Origin: Dirofilaria immitis
Lineage: Eukaryota > Nematoda > Chromadorea > Rhabditida > Onchocercidae
Length of the DNA: 64,000 nt
NCBI GenBank assembly: GCA_024305405.1
Contig: JAKNDB010000109.1
Span: forward strand, 4,216,001 to 4,280,000
Direction of reading: 5' to 3'
Positions within the stretch are counted from its first letter, which is position 1. Each line of letters begins with the position of its first letter. A program made the position numbers and the translations under genes. The notes beneath the pieces were generated by a model. That model was given only the letters and a program-made list of their open reading frames with translations, was not told where the DNA came from and searched no databases. Below are positions 58,481 to 64,000 of this stretch, piece after piece.

Positions 58481-61400
58481 TTACGAATTCAAAAACTCGT
58501 TCTGATAAAAATGTATGAAGCACTCTGACCAACACTCACAAGGACAATTTGCAAAAATATAATCCCTTAGCTAAGGTCAAGTCGTTATGTGGTTAAGGCG
58601 ATTTCTGCACAAGTTTTTTGCATATTTTAGCGAAGCAAATGTGCATAAATGTCCAGTTCAGAGGAATTGCCTGTAATTTAGCTGAATAATGCAAAAACAT
58701 GCTTTGTATGGAGTTCAAGAAAAAACTAATTCCGTGAAAAAATTGAATTGAACTTTTGACCTTTTCTAGGTCAAAAGAAATTCATCGGGATGTTCTAATT
58801 TCTTTGTGTGGTTATCAATGTTTGGAACAACTTAATGAATACCTGAGATGATCGCAATCCTGGAAATCTCGCTCTTATAAGGTCTAATGAACACTTCGCT
58901 TTCGAGACATTTATGGAGAATATATTTCATTGAATCATATGCAAAATAAGGTTTTGAATTTTGAATGAATTTTATTGGACAATATCTAAAAGAAACAGCC
59001 CAAAATTTTAAAACCGTATCAGCTATAATGATAAATATGATGGATTTTATTATTATTTTCCTACGTAAAATGATAAATTGGCTAGCAGAATGAGACTCCT
59101 GGAAAATGAAACACTCTGCATTTATCTGGGTAGGATTTTTATTGCACTATTAATTTCATCTATTAAAAGTGGTGGCATAACTGAGCAATACATCATCACG
59201 AGCTGATTTCTATAAGGTTGCTACCGTAAACTGCTTTGCACCATTAACATTGTGATAGTCATCTGAAAACATAAAACATACGTTTTTGCATATATGTTTT
59301 TATTACAATATCCGTGCTGCTACACTTCATTGTTGAACCAACACAACAGTCTGCAGTACTTGAAGAAAATTATTTAGAATACAGCGATCACTTCGTAGAT
59401 CTTCAAAATTATCGTTGAAACGATTAATATAAAAATAACACTATTGCCCACATATAAAAGCTTAATCTGTTCTCGAAATATCAACATTTTATTTCGCATT
59501 GCATCCATACTAAAATATATTAATTAATTAAATAAGGATCAGGTTGTCATTCGAATAAGTTTACATTGAAAGTTAAGTTGTAAATAACAGACGACTACGT
59601 GTACTATAGTATGCTTTGAATCAGATTATGATGCAACAACATCGCTAATCTCCTAAAAAAATCCTGCTAAGCAACTTTTGATCACACAATCACTTACACC
59701 TTTGTGAACTGTGCACCTTGTCTTCGTCACACTACTGTTCGAAAGACAATGTACACTAAACAAAAAGTAGTAGAAATGGATATTGCGAACATCTTTCATT
59801 TGATCATAAGCATTCTTCCTAATAATGCGAAAATATTTTCTATTTAATCTCCCTCATATTAAGGCTTACAATCATTACATTAAATTCGGATACTCCTATA
59901 TCTGAAGAAATAGTACCATTGGCGATTAAAGGCAGAAAAATTACTGCAGAGGAAAAAATGCCATTTATCCTCTTTATTCATTTATTCTTCAAATGATGGA
60001 TGAAAATTTCTAAAAAAAATGCGAGAAATTCATTTCATCAAAAATATTAAAATGATAAATGTTACCTACATAATATAGCCCGCTAAATTGACGATATCAA
60101 ATATGTTTATGTTAACTTTATTATTAACTAAGGTGCAATTATATTTGCACGTACATTGGTTTTTACCTTATTTCTTACGTCAGATTAAATTGGATTTGAA
60201 AGTTTGGATTAGTTTCGGAAAATCTGCTTGATAAATTTTACAATGCATTCACGTTGCCTACTTTTCAAGTGTACAATGCTTGCAATATTTGGTTACTAAT
60301 TTTATTTTTGCTAATCACTCATAGAAATTTATTGAAATTTTTAGAACTCAGTTAATATTTCTTAGAAACACTTCTACCTAGTAGGTGGAGACTGATCCAA
60401 CTGATCCATGATTACAACTTCGAAAAACTAGGAAGAATTTGTTTCAGAGAGATTACAGAATCCGTAAGCAAAATTTTGACGTGTCGATTTCCAAAACATT
60501 CAGTCTTTTCTTAAAAACTATTACAGTCGGTAATGCTAGGAATTAGGAATTGTTTTGCGTCGAGGAAGAATATTTCATCTATTATACTGGGAAATACTAA
60601 AAGTTAAATCTTAATCTTGAAAAGAAATGCCCAATGTTATTTAGCTTGTTTTGTTGATAATATTGATACTGATTACGCAAAAATTGTCATAACCATAGAA
60701 ATCCGTATCTATTCAAGTAAGTTAATTACTTGTTAATTAACAACTGAAGCTTTTTTGCATAAATCTCAGCATAGGTAAAATATCATGACGGTTAAGTCAA
60801 TTACTTAATAAAATTTGAATTACTTTGTTTCATTGAAAATAAGTAATTCCGCATTTTTGTTAATAAATAATGCTAGACCTGAAGTCTTATTTTATCCCAA
60901 TTTTACAGGTGCTCTTTCAATAAGAGACTCATAGTTCTGGAAATTAGAAGAAAAACTTCAACTAAAATATTTTCGATAATACCAACCAACAATATAAGGT
61001 GTAATTTGAAAGCAGCTAGCAATTTCGTCGACTAATTTTTTAAAATTATTTCTTAAAATTGACTAGATGGTATATTTACAGTAAATTGTAGGAATCGCTT
61101 AAAAATAAATTAACGTTTCAGATACGGGATGCAAAAATCATTTTATTTAAGGAGTTGTTTTTACAAAATTTTCGGAAAACGGCATTTTTTATAGCAGAAC
61201 TTATAGCAGCAATAGACAATGACTGCCAAATATAATATACAATCATATGTAAAACAATCATTTAATTTTATAATTAAATTCAAATCAAATTCATATTTCT
61301 TGGAAAAAAATCCTTTGATCTAACGTTCTCAAATTACGTCACAATCATAAGTATAAACTGAACTGTTTTAATTGCTAGCTTGACACAGAAAACATTAGTC

Positions 61401-62122
61401 AACCCTCCAAAAACAACTATTTTCTTTGATTGTTTCCCAGAAAAAGAAAGTTTGGATATAACTAAAAATGATTTTGTTAACTATTTCGTTTAAGATTACA
61501 TAATGATTATATTCTTATTTGCCTTCATTTGAATGTCGATTGATTAATGAGATTAAAAAATAAAAAAATGAAACAAATAAATGCATCGTATGTTCCGTTT
61601 AATGTGGTCAGATAGATTACCTTTTCATAAGCAACGCTGATTTAGAAGACAATAATTCGCTGTCTAAAACTGTTAAGCCATTTTGCAGTTGTTCATGGAT
61701 CATTATTACTAAAAAGTTAAAACATATCTTGTCTCTGATTTGATACGTCAAGTGTCTGCACAGACTTCAACAAAATTTTTTTTTTTTGAATAGTGCATTT
61801 TAGCTTTATTATTCTTCACTATTTAAAAAATTCCTTGGTTCAACAAATCGGGCCAATTATAAATTTTGCATTATCGAAAAGAACAATCCCCATATACTAA
61901 AACATTCAATGACGTAAACTTTTTAAAATTTACGACAATGTTTTCTTCAAGTAGTTATGCATTGGAAGTTTGTTTTCAAATATAAACTTCAATAAGGAAA
62001 ACTGAATTCCTCTTGTAAGTCAAGCAAATAGTTAAATATCGACATCAGAAGAAGTGAGGATGCGAAATTAAAAAGTTTGAGACCTTTCCAGAATGTTGAG
62101 AACTTCGATTCCATAGTGAGTT
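58481..62122. other. Intergenic region, no gene recognised
   Basis: 3.6 kb of AT-rich DNA between the uS19 fragment and the cuticlin 3' end. I found no further bacterial-like sequence and no exon. A TACCTAGTAGGT palindrome at about 60376 resembles the tip of the MITE ends at 46250/46406. Confidence 0.55.
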
Positions 62123-63842
62123 TTACATTTGATCTATTGTTCTGCATAATGAATGCTTGCAACTGCCATAGAAAAATAGAGCCGATGTTGAGACCATAAT
62201 TAAATTCATCGCAGCAACTGTACCAAGGCCAACTGATGACATACATAATACATCCTGGAAAGCATTTTTTTCAAAACTGAGGAGTAGCTAGCTTATGGTT
62301 GATTGTTTTGAGATGTGATCTGCAACGAAAATTAAAATAAATAGTAAAAGAGACCTGATAGGCACTAAAATTTCCATCAAACCAGCTAATTTTTTCAATC
62401 TGGTCATGTCGAAGGTTAAACTTCATTTCCAATTCAAATTTTTCTGCAATACTTATTCTTCATTTATTAATGCATGGCAAGTTATTTTTAAGCATAAAAA
62501 TGTCATTCTTTGAAAAACAAAATTGATCGTCAGTTCGTATATTTTTATCTTTGATAAATACATAATACTAACAAATTGTTTACAAGCTGACTGCCTATTT
62601 CCAGCTGATTGATCAAATTCATTAGTTGATTAATTTAATCGTTCTAGCTGATATATAAATTTCATACCAGGAACTTCTTTATTAAATATTAACAAATGAT
62701 GAAGTAACAATAAGGTTTTTCGAAACTATAAGTATTTTCTCTACAGATTAAAGGCAACCATTGAATGATTTTAAAAGAAGATCAGATAAATAAAAAAATC
62801 TCAACAATACTTTTATTAAATGCTATTATTTCACTGCTTTCCGTCGATGCTTGTTCCCTTGCTTGGGAAATGTTTTCAAGTGACAGAAAAGTTTGACTTC
62901 TCCGCAATAGTGGTTCTGATTGCAACAAAGTCTGACGTTTCAGCCTTGGTGGCTCTGGACAATTCGGAATCTAAATGTGAGACAGCTTCCAATTTTTTAT
63001 GATCAGTTAAAATATGCTTGTCTTTTTATCTCTTAAGTTGCTTAAAACAGTTTGAGATTTCAATTTAAATGGAGTTAAAGTAGAAAAATGACTAAATTTT
63101 AAGGTAATGTATATTTTTATTTATTCCTTCCTTGTAATCTACACTGAATAAAGTAATCGAAAATGTTCACAGCACATTCTTGACTCTTCCCTATTAACGA
63201 AATTTCATATGAGAAAAATAATATTCACAATTCAACAATAAAAATTGCCAAAAGTACTAATGTGAATGATGGTCTCGCGTAATTAACATTTCCAAAGAAC
63301 TTTCGTGTACCCAAACAGCAAATATTTGTTTACTGAAAGAAATTCAAAAATTCATTTTAAACAAAATAATAGATACCGAGCAGAATTCCTGATTCGGTTC
63401 TTTTACTGTCAATGATATTTGGCAATCGAAGAATAAACTTTGTCGATCAGCATATTTATAAACATGTGCTTCTTTACCAGCCATTAAATCTGACACATAT
63501 TCCAAATTTTGCAGCAAATATTTATCTTTCGCACATCTGCATTAGAAAAACAAGCTATAATTCTTCATTCTCAGAGCAGTCATCATCTAAATATCTAATT
63601 TTTTGAAATCGAAAATCTAATTATTGCAGCCCTTCGCCTTTTGTACTTTATTCCTTAATGCTTTTAAGGGAATGGAAAATTACAAACCGTCCACTAAAAC
63701 CACTGCACATTAAGAATCAACGGTACCCTTGTTCATCAATTAGCTGAACTCGATCACCATTACCATCGTCTACGAAGCAACTGTGTACCACCATACAGAA
63801 CTGATTCTCGGTATCCGTCTCGCATGTCCATTTGTGATAAAC
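62123..63842 (-). CDS. Cuticlin-type ZP-domain protein (5' end outside window)
   Basis: Cuticlins are secreted or membrane-tethered zona pellucida proteins that polymerise in the nematode cuticle. Supported exons on the minus strand: 63727-63842 ([30 protein letters not shown]), 63377-63536 ([33 protein letters not shown]), about 62885-62985 (a Ser/Thr/Glu-rich linker, [14 protein letters not shown]) and 62123-62254 ([20 protein letters not shown], a C-terminal membrane helix, stop at 62123). The conserved ZP cysteines and the [10 protein letters not shown] segment are diagnostic. At least one exon between 63010 and 63370 was not resolved; it should carry the end of the ZP domain and the furin-type site. 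The N-terminus lies beyond the right edge. Assignment to a particular cut or cutl gene is not possible here. Confidence 0.88.
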
Positions 63843-64000
63843 CTAAATTTAGCCATTTGTGTTTACTAGATTGACGATGTTTTTTCGAACAACTTGCAAT
63901 TACTTATTTAGGTCTTCTAACCCTAAAAGTAGCAGATTGAAAGTAATTTATTCTAACGACAATTTATCTGGTGTTCCCTCATTAGAATACGAATAATTAA

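Overview
The window is AT-rich nuclear DNA of an animal with short genes cut into many small exons, GT-AG (and several GC-AG) introns and TTTCAG-type acceptors. The gene set (ZP-domain cuticlin, two copines, a GCUG-ended thioredoxin reductase, an extracellular LRR membrane protein) points to a nematode. A piece of bacterial uS19 resembling Wolbachia suggests a filarial or related clade III species. The species call is inference.

Layout. 1-3850 (+): 3' part of a glutaredoxin-thioredoxin reductase fusion with a UGA selenocysteine codon and a candidate SECIS element. 8663-13758 (-): a divergent copine. 13759-31755: about 18 kb with no recognised gene, but with a solo LTR, a TA-rich inverted-repeat element, a possible mariner remnant, microsatellites and small duplications. 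31756-33935 (+): an unrecognised small gene. 35483-45040 (-): three consecutive minus-strand genes, CHAF1B, mitochondrial tyrosyl-tRNA synthetase and N-terminal glutamine amidase NTAQ1. 45946-48711 (+): TDP2, divergent from NTAQ1, with a MITE in intron 1. 49358-50519 (-): a small unknown membrane protein, head-to-head with 50602-53929 (+), a single-pass LRR receptor-like protein. 54659-58023 (-): a second copine. 58301-58480: the uS19 fragment. 62123-63842 (-): cuticlin, running off the right edge.

The genes form no single pathway. They cover redox control (TrxR), chromatin assembly (CHAF1B), DNA repair (TDP2), N-degron processing (NTAQ1), mitochondrial translation (YARS2), Ca2+/lipid-dependent membrane binding (copines) and cuticle or apical matrix (LRR protein, cuticlin).

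One caution for any user: at least ten conserved exons switch reading frame, nearly always as if one base were missing and often in an A or T run. The simplest reading is uncorrected homopolymer indels in the assembly. No gene here should be called a pseudogene on those breaks alone.
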